A DNA stretch of 11,297 nucleotides from Minisyncoccota bacterium. Its GTDB lineage: Bacteria; Patescibacteriota; Minisyncoccia; Phycocordibacterales; UBA2100. Of this stretch, positions 1 to 5,742 are shown piece by piece. The notes below the pieces were generated by a model. The model had not been told where the DNA came from, made no database searches, and worked only from the letters and a program-made list of their open reading frames with translations. Position numbers and translations under genes: made by a program. Each line of letters begins with the position of its first letter. Positions within the stretch are counted from its first letter, which is position 1. The stretch is taken from positions 1 to 11,297 of the forward strand of contig JAGVDT010000079.1 of the NCBI GenBank assembly GCA_020058565.1. Direction: 5' to 3'.

Positions 1-10
1 ATCGGTGATT

Positions 11-41
11 CTTATATAGCCAAGACACAAGAAACAAACAA
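11..41 (-). promoter_or_regulatory. possible promoter firing off the left edge
   Basis: On the minus strand TTGTTT (41-36) is followed by 17 nt and TATATA (18-13), or by 19 nt and TATAAG (16-11). The window ends 10 nt beyond TATAAG, and its last two minus-strand bases are AT. This would fit an ATG 8 nt after the -10 box, the geometry seen at the L31 and L25 genes. The gene itself is outside the window, so this is a weak inference. Confidence 0.3.
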
Positions 42-133
42 TGACCAAAATTCAAATATCAAACCGCAAACAAAACATCCATTTGGATATTTAGTGCTTG
101 AAATTTGTTTGGTTATTGTTTCTTGGTTATTGG
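21..133. repeat. AT-rich spacer with imperfect inverted repeat
   Basis: This spacer before the L31 stop is rich in CAA/AAC on the left half and in TTG/GTT on the right half. The clearest pair is CAAGAAACAA (28-37) against TTGTTTCTTG (116-125), a perfect 10-bp inverted match; flanking matches are imperfect. ATCCA/TGGAT forms a small extra palindrome near 77-88, and GGTTATTG is directly repeated at 111-118 and 125-132. I see no gene here. It could be a worn miniature element or a structured spacer; no target-site duplication is evident. Confidence 0.4.
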
Positions 134-148
134 AGCTTGAACGGCTCC

Positions 149-409
149 TTACTTCTTCGACTTCGATTTAGCCGTTCTGGCTTTAAACTTCTCAACGCGG
201 CCAGCGGTGTCTATGACTTTGGACTGTCCAGTATAGAAAGGATGCGACGCAGAAGAAATTTCCACCTGGAAAAGCGGGTATTCTTTACCATCGTCATATT
301 TGTCAGATTTATCGGTATGAATCGTAGAAAACACCAAAAAGCGCTTGCCAGCGGTGACGTCCTCGAAAATGACGAGGCGGTTGTTCTCCGGGTGTATGTC
401 TTTTTTCAT
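149..409 (-). CDS. rpmE2: 50S ribosomal protein L31 (zinc-free, type B-like)
   Basis: This is a structural protein of the large ribosomal subunit that helps bridge it to the small subunit. The 86-aa protein starts MKKDIHP, the typical L31 opening, and carries the family pattern EYPLFQVEISSASHPFYTGQ (about residues 43-62). The tail is lysine-rich (KSKSKK). It has no cysteine, so the CXXC zinc ribbon of zinc-type L31 is absent and it belongs with the zinc-independent form. The start at 409 is the first Met and gives a full-length N terminus. No Shine-Dalgarno is visible; a TATAGT box lies 8 nt before the ATG, so the mRNA is probably leaderless. A weak GGAGC/GCTCC hairpin (132-148) follows the stop without a U-tract. 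The family call is firm; the type B label rests on the missing cysteines. Confidence 0.93.
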   Translation of the reverse strand: MKKDIHPENNRLVIFEDVTAGKRFLVFSTIHTDKSDKYDDGKEYPLFQVEISSASHPFYTGQSKVIDTAGRVEKFKARTAKSKSKK

Positions 410-417
410 GTCGGCGT

Positions 418-446
418 ACTATACAAAAGAATTGGCCGCCCTGCAA
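418..446 (-). promoter_or_regulatory. rpmE2 promoter, near-leaderless
   Basis: Minus-strand TTGCAG (446-441) is followed by 17 nt and TATAGT (423-418), then 8 nt to the ATG at 409. The expected start of transcription is within one or two bases of the A of ATG. The -35 element lies in the hairpin of the terminator for the upstream gene. Confidence 0.6.
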
Positions 447-460
447 GGGGGCGGCCAATT
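424..460 (-). terminator. rho-independent terminator of the 494-1084 gene
   Basis: AATTGGCCGCCC (430-441) is the perfect reverse complement of 449-460, giving a 12-bp stem with a 7-nt loop. On the minus strand it is followed by CTTTTG. It lies 34 nt downstream of the stop at 494, as expected for that gene's terminator. Confidence 0.75.
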
Positions 461-493
461 ACAATTTAGGAGCAAGTAAGCTAGATATATGGC

Positions 494-1084
494 CTATGTC
501 TTCAGCTCATAGGCCAACAGCATCTCGATGTCACCCCTATAAAGTGTGCCGCCGCCATATTGGTTAGAGCAGGTCAGATAGCGTCCAAATTTATGTCCAC
601 ACATCTCAAACCGATGGTGCAATTGCCAATCTTTATTTTTCTGCTTCCCAGGCGTCGTCAAATAATCCATAACTACATCAAGTGATTCATTTGTCGGTTG
701 ATCATTGTATTCCAGAAATAGCATTAATGCTGCTTCAGCTGGACATTTGACAATTCCGTAGGACGCAAATCGTTCAAGCAATTCGTCTTGATTCGCATCC
801 ACCTCATACCCAAGTTCAGTGATATTTGTTTTAACGAGACGGACTATGGAGCGTTGTTTGGAAAATTTGACGCACCTAACAACATCGTGTGTATCAGCAC
901 AGGTGCTGTTGCCACCCATTATACGGAGCTTCCTGCGCAGCGACTCTTTGATATATTCTTCCGCGTTTTGAATTAGGCCTATTTCAACTTGTCGCCACAC
1001 CTGAAACGCACGTGGTGGCCTAATTGGAATTGACCTGTATTCAGCATCGAGAGAAGTACTGGATGTGGTGTTACCTCGCGCCAT
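494..1084 (-). CDS. hypothetical protein, unrecognised
   Basis: I do not recognise this 196-aa protein. It has no signal peptide or membrane segment. Visible traits are a polar Ser/Thr-rich N terminus (residues 1-15), a charged region with RRKLR around residues 49-53, and a likely helical stretch near residues 100-145. Five cysteines occur (about residues 62, 71, 114, 161 and 172), and the C terminus has CGHKFGRYLTCSNQYGGG, in which two cysteines and a His could bind a metal or pack together. The start is supported by minus-strand GGGAG (1095-1091), spaced 6 nt from the ATG. It has a clear terminator at 424-460. The coding sequence looks more A/T-rich than its neighbours and uses a Shine-Dalgarno start unlike the housekeeping genes here, so it may be a lineage-specific or acquired gene. 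The reading frame is well supported; no function is proposed. Confidence 0.72.
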   Translation of the reverse strand: MARGNTTSSTSLDAEYRSIPIRPPRAFQVWRQVEIGLIQNAEEYIKESLRRKLRIMGGNSTCADTHDVVRCVKFSKQRSIVRLVKTNITELGYEVDANQDELLERFASYGIVKCPAEAALMLFLEYNDQPTNESLDVVMDYLTTPGKQKNKDWQLHHRFEMCGHKFGRYLTCSNQYGGGTLYRGDIEMLLAYELKT

Positions 1085-1171
1085 CGAAGACTCCCATTTC
1101 TATTGACCGAGAAAAGCGTACCCTGGTTTTTAAATGTCAGCAATGCGGACTGGATGGTTTCCTTGAGATCG

Positions 1172-2443
1172 TTACCCGCCGAGGACCGCGATTTGAGACT
1201 GGAATTTGGCGGCCAATTCCATCACGTCGTCTCCGTAGAAAGCGTAAGCGGGTTTGGTGGCGTTTTTCCAACCAGCCAGATAGCGAAGCGCGGCGAGGCG
1301 CTCTGCCGCCGGCGTCTGCGCATCCGCGCCGTTGTCCATCATAAGTACCGCTGCAGCAAATACCGCGGTGCGTGGGTCCCATGGGTTTGGCGGGTTATTG
1401 CCGGTCATATTGGCAATGCGGTCTTCGTACAGTACCCAGGTCGAAGGAATGAACTGCGCTGGCCCCATAGCGCCACCCCATCCGTACCACGGCTTTTTCG
1501 ATACCGGCTGCGTGTCGGGGTTGAGCCCAAGCTTTTCAGTGATCTGAGCAAATACCGGCTGGTCGCGCGTCGGATGCATGTCGGTCTTCCAGTTGCCGGA
1601 CCCGACGTTTTGACCGAGATTGGACTCTTCGGCCAAGATTCCGAGAATGATCGCGGGCCGCACGCCGGTGCGAGCGCCAGCTTCTTTGGCATACGCATAC
1701 ATGTCACCGAATGTTACGGATTTAGTGTCTCGTAGATCAAAGAGTGCCGCCTCTATCTGCGCGGCGGTTTGTTTCTGCGTGGCAATCAATTTCTGATATA
1801 CACTCTCCTGGCCTTTGGCGGCAGAGACTAAATTTTTCTTCTCCTGCTCGTTTTTCTTCAGCTGCCCTTGCTGCAATTTTTGTATCTGTAACAAATCCTG
1901 CTCTTCCTGCTGCTGCTCTTCCAGCGCTACTTTGCGCGCGCTCAGGTCGTCGCGGGCCGCCGCCATCTGAGTAAACGAGACTCCGAGTGCGCGCTGGATG
2001 GTTTGGAAATCGTCTATTTCTTGTATCAGGTCGCTCAGCGTCCCCGCAAGCGCTATTTGTGCGAGCGACATATCGTCGATCACACGCGTCTCGCGGAGCA
2101 TTTGTGCGATAGATTCCTGACCTGAAGCGACTTTGTGATCGAGTACGTTGATGCCAAGCTCTTTTTCACGGATGCCGCCTTTAAGTTGGAGTATCGTGAG
2201 GTCCCGCGCGCGAATGGCGAGCTGCGCGTCTTTTATCTTGGCATCGAGTATCGCCACGTCGCGCTCAAGAGAAGTGCGCTGTGTCTGCAGCTCTGAAAGG
2301 CCGTTTTGGTTTTGTTTGATCTGCGCATTTATCTGGTCGAGCTGCGCCTGGAGCGCGGCTTTTTGTTCGGGAGTATTTTCGGCAAAAACGAAAGCAGGCA
2401 GCATTAAAAACGCAGCCATAGTGATGATCAATTTTGAGCGCAT
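1172..2443 (-). CDS. secreted coiled-coil lytic transglycosylase
   Basis: This is a probable peptidoglycan-cleaving enzyme acting outside the cytoplasmic membrane. With the start at 2443 it has 423 aa. Residues 1-21 form a signal peptide ending AFVFA before ENT. Residues about 24-235 are a long Gln/Glu/Lys-rich coiled coil like those of EnvC/PcsB/CwlO-type division hydrolases. The C-terminal domain is a lysozyme-fold transglycosylase: ILAEESNLG holds the presumed catalytic Glu (272 or 273), and GAMGPAQFIPSTW (324-336) is the family signature. An in-frame upstream Met at 2551 is rejected. That start would bury the signal peptide behind 36 residues, run through the terminator at 2496-2523, and ignore the TATAAT box 6 nt before 2443. 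Enzyme class is confident; the exact cut and partners are not shown. Confidence 0.9.
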   Translation of the reverse strand: MRSKLIITMAAFLMLPAFVFAENTPEQKAALQAQLDQINAQIKQNQNGLSELQTQRTSLERDVAILDAKIKDAQLAIRARDLTILQLKGGIREKELGINVLDHKVASGQESIAQMLRETRVIDDMSLAQIALAGTLSDLIQEIDDFQTIQRALGVSFTQMAAARDDLSARKVALEEQQQEEQDLLQIQKLQQGQLKKNEQEKKNLVSAAKGQESVYQKLIATQKQTAAQIEAALFDLRDTKSVTFGDMYAYAKEAGARTGVRPAIILGILAEESNLGQNVGSGNWKTDMHPTRDQPVFAQITEKLGLNPDTQPVSKKPWYGWGGAMGPAQFIPSTWVLYEDRIANMTGNNPPNPWDPRTAVFAAAVLMMDNGADAQTPAAERLAALRYLAGWKNATKPAYAFYGDDVMELAAKFQSQIAVLGG

Positions 2444-2449
2444 CAAATG

Positions 2450-2455
2450 ATTATA
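2450..2455 (-). promoter_or_regulatory. -10 box for leaderless transglycosylase mRNA
   Basis: A perfect minus-strand TATAAT (2455-2450) is followed by CATTTG and the ATG at 2443. The 6-nt gap puts the expected transcription start on the A of ATG. No good -35 hexamer or Shine-Dalgarno is visible. Confidence 0.6.
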
Positions 2456-2490
2456 CCTGGAACGGAATATTGAAGATAGAAGGTGGCACA

Positions 2491-2523
2491 TAGCAAAAGC
2501 GCCAGAGAAAACTCCGGCGCTTT
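2491..2523 (-). terminator. terminator of the DUF1150 gene
   Basis: AAAGCGCC (2496-2503) pairs with GGCGCTTT (2516-2523). One mismatch and three further pairs extend inward to an AAAA loop. On the minus strand it ends in a run of T (GGCGCTTTTGC). It lies 24 nt after the DUF1150 stop and upstream of the transglycosylase promoter, so it separates the two units. The plus-strand side is also T-rich, so it may work both ways. Confidence 0.72.
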
Positions 2524-2547
2524 CATTTTCCTGTCTGAGGCTGCGAA

Positions 2548-2856
2548 TCAATGTACGGAGGCAATCTCAAGCTCCCCATCAATTGCGTGCGCTACTGCCG
2601 CTTGTCTAGAGTCCGTCAAGGCAATCGGCGTTCCATCCGCAGCGTGGAGGGAGAATAGGTTGACACTCCTCGGAAGTCCCTTGACGCTCGGAAACATCCT
2701 TCGTGCTTCCGCAGACGTCATTACCTTGATGTAGGCGACCTCCCCATCGCCGAGTCGCGCCAAATCAAGTGCCATGCCTACATTCGGATCTTGTTGAAAA
2801 TGCCTCCGGGGCTTGCCTCTTCGCCTTCTACTTTTCTCGCGCATGGCCAACTCCAT
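2548..2856 (-). CDS. DUF1150-family small protein
   Basis: This is a small protein of unknown function. With the start at 2856 it has 102 aa. An Arg/Lys-rich N terminus (REKSRRRRGKPRR, about residues 6-18) precedes a domain of about 70 residues running from LARLGDGEVAYIK to the C-terminal SVH. The stretches FSLHAADGTPIALTDSR and ELEIASVH match my recall of the DUF1150 family, best known from Alphaproteobacteria. The frame stays open to a Met at 2958, but that start sits in an 11-bp inverted repeat and adds a 34-aa tail unlike the family, so 2856 (or the Met at 2844) is preferred. AAGGA lies about 11 nt upstream of 2856. It has its own terminator at 2491-2523. The family call comes from remembered motifs, not a search; if the host is CPR, lateral acquisition is likely. 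Confidence 0.75.
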   Translation of the reverse strand: MELAMREKSRRRRGKPRRHFQQDPNVGMALDLARLGDGEVAYIKVMTSAEARRMFPSVKGLPRSVNLFSLHAADGTPIALTDSRQAAVAHAIDGELEIASVH

Positions 2857-2937
2857 GTGTTGCCATTTCCTTATCAAGCCTAGCAGTAGGCAAAAATAAA
2901 ACAAGCCAAGCGGCCCATAAAGGGAGTAAAGGTCAGG

Positions 2938-2965
2938 CTGAAATTTGCCTGAGTGCAAATTTCAG
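2938..2965. repeat. 11-bp perfect inverted repeat after rplY
   Basis: CTGAAATTTGC (2938-2948) and GCAAATTTCAG (2955-2965) are perfect reverse complements around a 6-nt loop. It lies 56 nt beyond the L25 stop in transcript direction and may end or stabilise that mRNA. There is no U-run, so a canonical intrinsic terminator is not claimed. The adjacent GAGCGCAGCGAG (2981-2992) is another short palindromic tract. Confidence 0.5.
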
Positions 2966-3021
2966 CACTGATGCATCCCGAGCGCAGCGAGTGGTGCGCA
3001 AAAAGGGGAAATGCGATATAA

Positions 3022-3666
3022 CTACTCCTTTTTGTCACCTTCGTCGGCGGCTTCGCCTTCTTCTGGCTTCTTCTCACCGATGATTTCTGCGGTCTTCAAT
3101 TCACCTGGGGCTTCTTCTTTTTCTTCTTTGAATTCAACGATTGAGACGACGATTTCATCTGCTGCGGTGATGAGCGTAGCCGAAGGCGGGAGTTTGATCT
3201 CGCTTGCCGTAATGTGCGCGCCAACGGTTTCAAGCGCTGCCATATCAACATCAATGTGATGCGGAAGCTCGGCCGGAGCGACCTCGATCTCGACTTCGTG
3301 CAGGGTTTTTACCGCAATGCCGCCGAGCTTTTCAGCAGGAGCAGAACCTACGAATTCGAGAGGCACCTTGAGGGTGACTTTTTTGCCTTTTTCGATCACG
3401 TAAAAATCAGCATGAAGGACTTTGCCGGTGACCGGATGTACCTGTATATCGTGGATTAGGGTGTCTTTGGCTTCGCCCGCGCCGGTCAATTTGACGATAG
3501 TGGTCTCGCCTGCTTCTTTCCAAACGCGTTCGAGTTTTTGGCTGTCTATGACTATAGGAGTGGAAGCTTCTTTAGGGCCGTAGAAAACAGCAGGAACAAG
3601 CCCCTGGGTGCGGAGTTCTTCGGAGGAACCGTTTCCTCGTTCTTTGATTTCCAAAGTAAGCATCAT
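3022..3666 (-). CDS. rplY: 50S ribosomal protein L25/general stress protein Ctc
   Basis: This is a 5S rRNA-binding protein of the large subunit, in the long Ctc/TL5 form. The 214-aa product has an L25 domain (residues 1-90, with GLVPAVFYGPKE near 26-37 and DIQVHPVTGKVLHADFY near 73-89). A TL5/CTC beta domain follows (about 95-180, ending in VVSIVEFKEE), then a highly acidic, likely disordered tail of about 35 residues rich in Glu, Lys and Ala. The start is MM; either Met (3666 or 3663) could be used. No Shine-Dalgarno is present. A promoter with TTGCAA, 16 nt and TATAAT ends 8 nt before the first ATG, so the message has no real leader. The acidic tail is common in long L25 proteins. Confidence 0.95.
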   Translation of the reverse strand: MMLTLEIKERGNGSSEELRTQGLVPAVFYGPKEASTPIVIDSQKLERVWKEAGETTIVKLTGAGEAKDTLIHDIQVHPVTGKVLHADFYVIEKGKKVTLKVPLEFVGSAPAEKLGGIAVKTLHEVEIEVAPAELPHHIDVDMAALETVGAHITASEIKLPPSATLITAADEIVVSIVEFKEEKEEAPGELKTAEIIGEKKPEEGEAADEGDKKE

Positions 3667-3674
3667 GGCGGCTG

Positions 3675-3702
3675 ATTATACTGATTTGGCTCTATTTTGC
3701 AA
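3675..3702 (-). promoter_or_regulatory. rplY promoter, near-leaderless
   Basis: Minus-strand TTGCAA (3702-3697), a 16-nt spacer and TATAAT (3680-3675) precede the ATG at 3666 by 8 nt. This is the best two-element promoter in the window. It resembles the rpmE2 promoter, which has TTGCAG, 17 nt and TATAGT. Confidence 0.7.
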
Positions 3703-3720
3703 CACGCTCCGATCAAAGAT

Positions 3721-3744
3721 GGGGTGGCGGCACGCCGCCACCCC
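3721..3744. repeat. perfect 24-bp GC-rich palindrome
   Basis: GGGGTGGCGG (3721-3730) and CCGCCACCCC (3735-3744) are exact reverse complements around CACG. It lies upstream of the rplY promoter. Neither strand has a T-run after it, so it is not a standard terminator. It could be a protein-binding site, a transcription barrier, or a copy of a repetitive palindrome. Confidence 0.6.
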
Positions 3745-3770
3745 GAAATCCCACTTCAGCGCGGAATTTC

Positions 3771-3968
3771 CTAGACACCTGCAAGGCGAATCCACGCGGC
3801 CATGAGCGGGATGCTTACCAGGGCAACGATATATAGAAGCGGAACCCTGATAGGCAGATGCGGTCTATTTGGCCTTGGCCCAAAGTCTCTTCTGTTAGTT
3901 TTTCTGAAGACACACCTCCTACAGGTTGAAAGTACGCGCCCCGAGCACACTATACACGAATCCCGCAT
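3771..3968 (-). CDS. doubtful small membrane ORF
   Basis: This is a 65-aa open frame in the gap between rplY and the PfkB gene. The N-terminal half has four Cys and many Arg. Residues about 43-60 (VPLLYIVALVSIPLMAAW) would form one membrane helix. Against it, no Shine-Dalgarno precedes the ATG and the codon pattern is unremarkable. An excellent Shine-Dalgarno-like AGGAGGTG (minus, 3920-3913) lies inside the frame with no ATG, GTG or TTG at a suitable distance. It overlaps the PfkB promoter region on the other strand. It may be spurious or a decayed gene; I list it because the gap is otherwise unexplained. Confidence 0.25.
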   Translation of the reverse strand: MRDSCIVCSGRVLSTCRRCVFRKTNRRDFGPRPNRPHLPIRVPLLYIVALVSIPLMAAWIRLAGV

Positions 3969-3976
3969 GCTAGAAT
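3968..3976 (+). promoter_or_regulatory. extended -10 promoter of the PfkB gene
   Basis: TGC followed by TAGAAT (3971-3976) is an extended -10 element. It ends 6 nt before the ATG at 3983, the same gap as at the transglycosylase and tktA genes. No -35 hexamer is visible at the right distance, as is usual for extended -10 promoters. A weaker alternative is TTGAAA (3926-3931) with TATACA (3951-3956). Confidence 0.55.
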
Positions 3977-3982
3977 TGTCTG

Positions 3983-4969
3983 ATGAAATATGACTTCGTC
4001 GCCATTGGCGATATTACCACGGATGCGTTTATCAAATTGACTGATGCGGAGGAACTCGTTAACCATGGTACACGCCAGCTCTGCGTACGCTTCGCGGACA
4101 AAGTACCTTTTGAAGAAGTCATCGAATGCGTAGCGGTCGGCAACGCCGGTAACGCCGCAGTAGCTGCGGCAAAGCTCGGCATTTCATCGGCACTCATCAC
4201 TCGCGTCGGCGACGACCTCAATGGTAAAAACTGCATTGAGGAGCTGAAGAAAAAAGGAGTCGCGCAGGACTATATCGGTGTCGAAGCAGGACACCCGACC
4301 AACTATCACTACGTGCTATGGTTTGGCGCAGAGCGCACGATACTGGTGCACCAAAACAAATTCAACTACGCGCTTCCGGAAAATTTCGAAGCGCCGAAAT
4401 ACATATACCTGACGTCGCTCGGCGAGTACGCGAAAGACTTTCACCATGTCATCGCGGCATACTGCAAAGAGCATCCTGAAACAAAGCTCGTTTTCCAGCC
4501 GGGGACTTTTCAAATGAAGCTTGGGGCCGATGCGCTGAAAGACCTCTACGAAGTCACTCACATTTTTTTCTGCAACAAAGAAGAGGCGCAGAGAATATTG
4601 CAATCCACCGAGAACGACGTCAAAAAACTCATGCAGGGCATTCGGGCGCTGGGGCCAAAAATAGTTTTTGTCACCGACGGCCCCAACGGCTCCAATGTAC
4701 TCAATGAAGACGGCTCAGCGTGGCACGTCCCGATGTATCCGGACCCAGCGCCGCCCGTTTCTCGCACGGGCGCAGGTGACGCTACCGCTACCACCACCTC
4801 GGTCTACATAATGAAAGGTATGCAGCCGCAAGAAGCGCTCCTCAGAGGCGTCATCAACGCTGCCTCGGTCGTGCAAGGCGTCGGCGCACAAACAAAACTT
4901 CTTACGGATGCGGAAGTGGAAGAGTGGTACGCTAAACGGCCGGCAGACTTCGTCGCGACGCAGCTGTAA
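3983..4969 (+). CDS. PfkB-family carbohydrate kinase (ribokinase-like)
   Basis: This cytoplasmic kinase transfers phosphate from ATP to a sugar or nucleoside hydroxyl. The 328-aa protein is of normal family length. VAIGDITTDAF (6-16) opens the Rossmann-like core. GNAGNAAVAAAKLG (53-66) is the substrate-side Gly/Asn motif, and RVGDDLNG follows (74-81). NKEE (198-201) is the N-x-x-E motif for Mg/phosphate binding, and SRTGAGDATATTT (260-272) holds the anion hole and presumed catalytic base Asp266. It is the only confident plus-strand gene and lies beside a pentose phosphate gene block, so ribose, a related sugar or a nucleoside is a plausible substrate. Substrate cannot be read from sequence. 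No Shine-Dalgarno precedes the ATG; an extended -10 box 6 nt upstream suggests a leaderless mRNA. Confidence 0.9.
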   Translation: MKYDFVAIGDITTDAFIKLTDAEELVNHGTRQLCVRFADKVPFEEVIECVAVGNAGNAAVAAAKLGISSALITRVGDDLNGKNCIEELKKKGVAQDYIGVEAGHPTNYHYVLWFGAERTILVHQNKFNYALPENFEAPKYIYLTSLGEYAKDFHHVIAAYCKEHPETKLVFQPGTFQMKLGADALKDLYEVTHIFFCNKEEAQRILQSTENDVKKLMQGIRALGPKIVFVTDGPNGSNVLNEDGSAWHVPMYPDPAPPVSRTGAGDATATTTSVYIMKGMQPQEALLRGVINAASVVQGVGAQTKLLTDAEVEEWYAKRPADFVATQL

Positions 4970-4973
4970 AATG

Positions 4974-4998
4974 AAAACGCCCGAGACATGCTCGGGCG
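4974..4998 (-). terminator. terminator between convergent genes
   Basis: CGCCCGAG (4978-4985) and CTCGGGCG (4991-4998) form an 8-bp GC-rich stem with a 5-nt loop. The minus strand continues into TTTTCATTTTA, so it best serves the paralogue ending at 5019. The plus side has no T-run but may still slow transcripts of the kinase gene, which ends at 4969. Confidence 0.8.
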
Positions 4999-5018
4999 CG
5001 TGCAGAGTTAAGCTGCGA

Positions 5019-5597
5019 TTACTTTGGACAGAAAAACTCGGCTTGTCGCCGATAGTGCACTATCGGCGATGTCCAGACCTTGTTCATTTTCTCCCGCAGC
5101 GAATAGTCCGGCCACGGTGTAGCAAACGGCCACTTGGACCGTATATAGTGCGTGACACACGTGAGCCACGGCATCTTTTCCAAATACGGCTTCGGATCTT
5201 TCAGATAGGCCGACAGCAACAGCCCTGTCTGGTTGAAAGCCTGAAGACGATCTTCGGATACTCTTGAAAGGCTGTACATGACGGGTGTTTCGCGGAACCA
5301 CGGAACCCATGTTTGGCTGTCAGGTCCGATAAGAGTCTTGAAATGCCTGTAGACGTCGCAGGTTGATTGTCCAGAGCTTTTCGCCAGATTCCATGCCGCG
5401 ACCGCCATAGCTAGACGCTCGTCATCGCTCAGCCCGTCGTCGTATCCGGTAAGTTGCGCACAATAATCTCCGGCCTCTTTTACCTGGATCTTCGGAGGCC
5501 GAGGCGGCGGCTCTAGCAAATTCATTCGCCAGGCGATAAACGTGACGCACGGGACTACAACGATGAGAAGAAGCATCAGACGATTGATGAACTTCAT
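5019..5597 (-). CDS. membrane-anchored four-Cys protein, paralogue 1
   Basis: Unnamed 192-aa protein. Residues 5-23 form an N-terminal membrane helix or uncleaved signal anchor, followed by a Pro-rich linker (30-35), so the rest is probably outside the membrane. Four cysteines (46, 80, 147, 190) are shared with paralogue 2 at identical spacing (34 and 43 residues between pairs), suggesting two disulfides. The stretch DDERLAMAVAAWNLAK... with STCDVYRHF resembles the AVAAVVLNR and CGVVYQ core of SleB-type wall hydrolases, but the position of the catalytic Glu appears to be Tyr, so enzymatic activity is doubtful. It ends in RRQAEFFCPK. The start at 5597 is chosen because GAAAGGA lies just upstream and the paralogue starts at the same place. 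The frame remains open upstream to 5846, but that part overlaps the paralogue's 3' end. The SleB link is a low-confidence inference. Confidence 0.82.
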   Translation of the reverse strand: MKFINRLMLLLIVVVPCVTFIAWRMNLLEPPPRPPKIQVKEAGDYCAQLTGYDDGLSDDERLAMAVAAWNLAKSSGQSTCDVYRHFKTLIGPDSQTWVPWFRETPVMYSLSRVSEDRLQAFNQTGLLLSAYLKDPKPYLEKMPWLTCVTHYIRSKWPFATPWPDYSLREKMNKVWTSPIVHYRRQAEFFCPK

Positions 5598-5625
5598 TTT
5601 CGTCCTTTCCGGCGCATACGCGCCT
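5595..5625 (-). repeat. duplicated leader, copy 1, with hairpin and SD
   Basis: These 31 bases are identical to 6301-6331 and cover the start codon, the Shine-Dalgarno GAAAGGA and the hairpin GGCGC-GTAT-GCGCC (5624-5611 on the minus strand). The stem lies directly upstream of the ribosome site, where it could influence initiation. Identity is higher than in the coding parts that follow, pointing to conserved function or recent duplication. Confidence 0.75.
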
Positions 5626-5651
5626 CTTTGGTGCTTTTTTTGACGGATTGC

Positions 5652-5680
5652 ATTATGCCACATCAAACCTCTAGAGTACA
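5652..5680 (-). promoter_or_regulatory. promoter of paralogue 1
   Basis: Minus-strand TGTACT (5680-5675), a 17-nt spacer and CATAAT (5657-5652) give an expected leader of about 48 nt. Paralogue 2 has a matching arrangement, so the promoter seems to have been duplicated with the gene. Confidence 0.45.
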
Positions 5681-5694
5681 GATACACGAGAAAT

Positions 5695-5720
5695 CCGCCC
5701 GAGCATCCAAGCTCGGGCGG
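5695..5720 (-). terminator. hairpin after paralogue 2
   Basis: CCGCCCGAGC (5695-5704) and GCTCGGGCGG (5711-5720) form a perfect 10-bp stem with a 6-nt loop, 22 nt after the stop at 5743. The minus strand continues ATTTCTC, a weak U-tract. It shares the core CGCCCGAG/CTCGGGCG with the hairpin at 4978-4998, so the terminator also looks duplicated. Confidence 0.62.
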
Positions 5721-5742
5721 ATCGCGACATTCGTCTTGCAAG

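Noticed and set aside
1103..1735. 210-aa plus-strand open frame
   Set aside because: It is antisense to the transglycosylase domain, whose signature motifs are unmistakable on the minus strand.
2444..2551. Longer N terminus for the transglycosylase starting at 2551
   Set aside because: It would place 36 residues before a clean signal peptide, read through the DUF1150 terminator, and miss the TATAAT box positioned for 2443.
3667..3982. tRNA or structured small RNA in the rplY-kinase gap
   Set aside because: No cloverleaf, TTCGA loop or conserved riboswitch core could be seen; only a promoter, a palindrome and a doubtful ORF.
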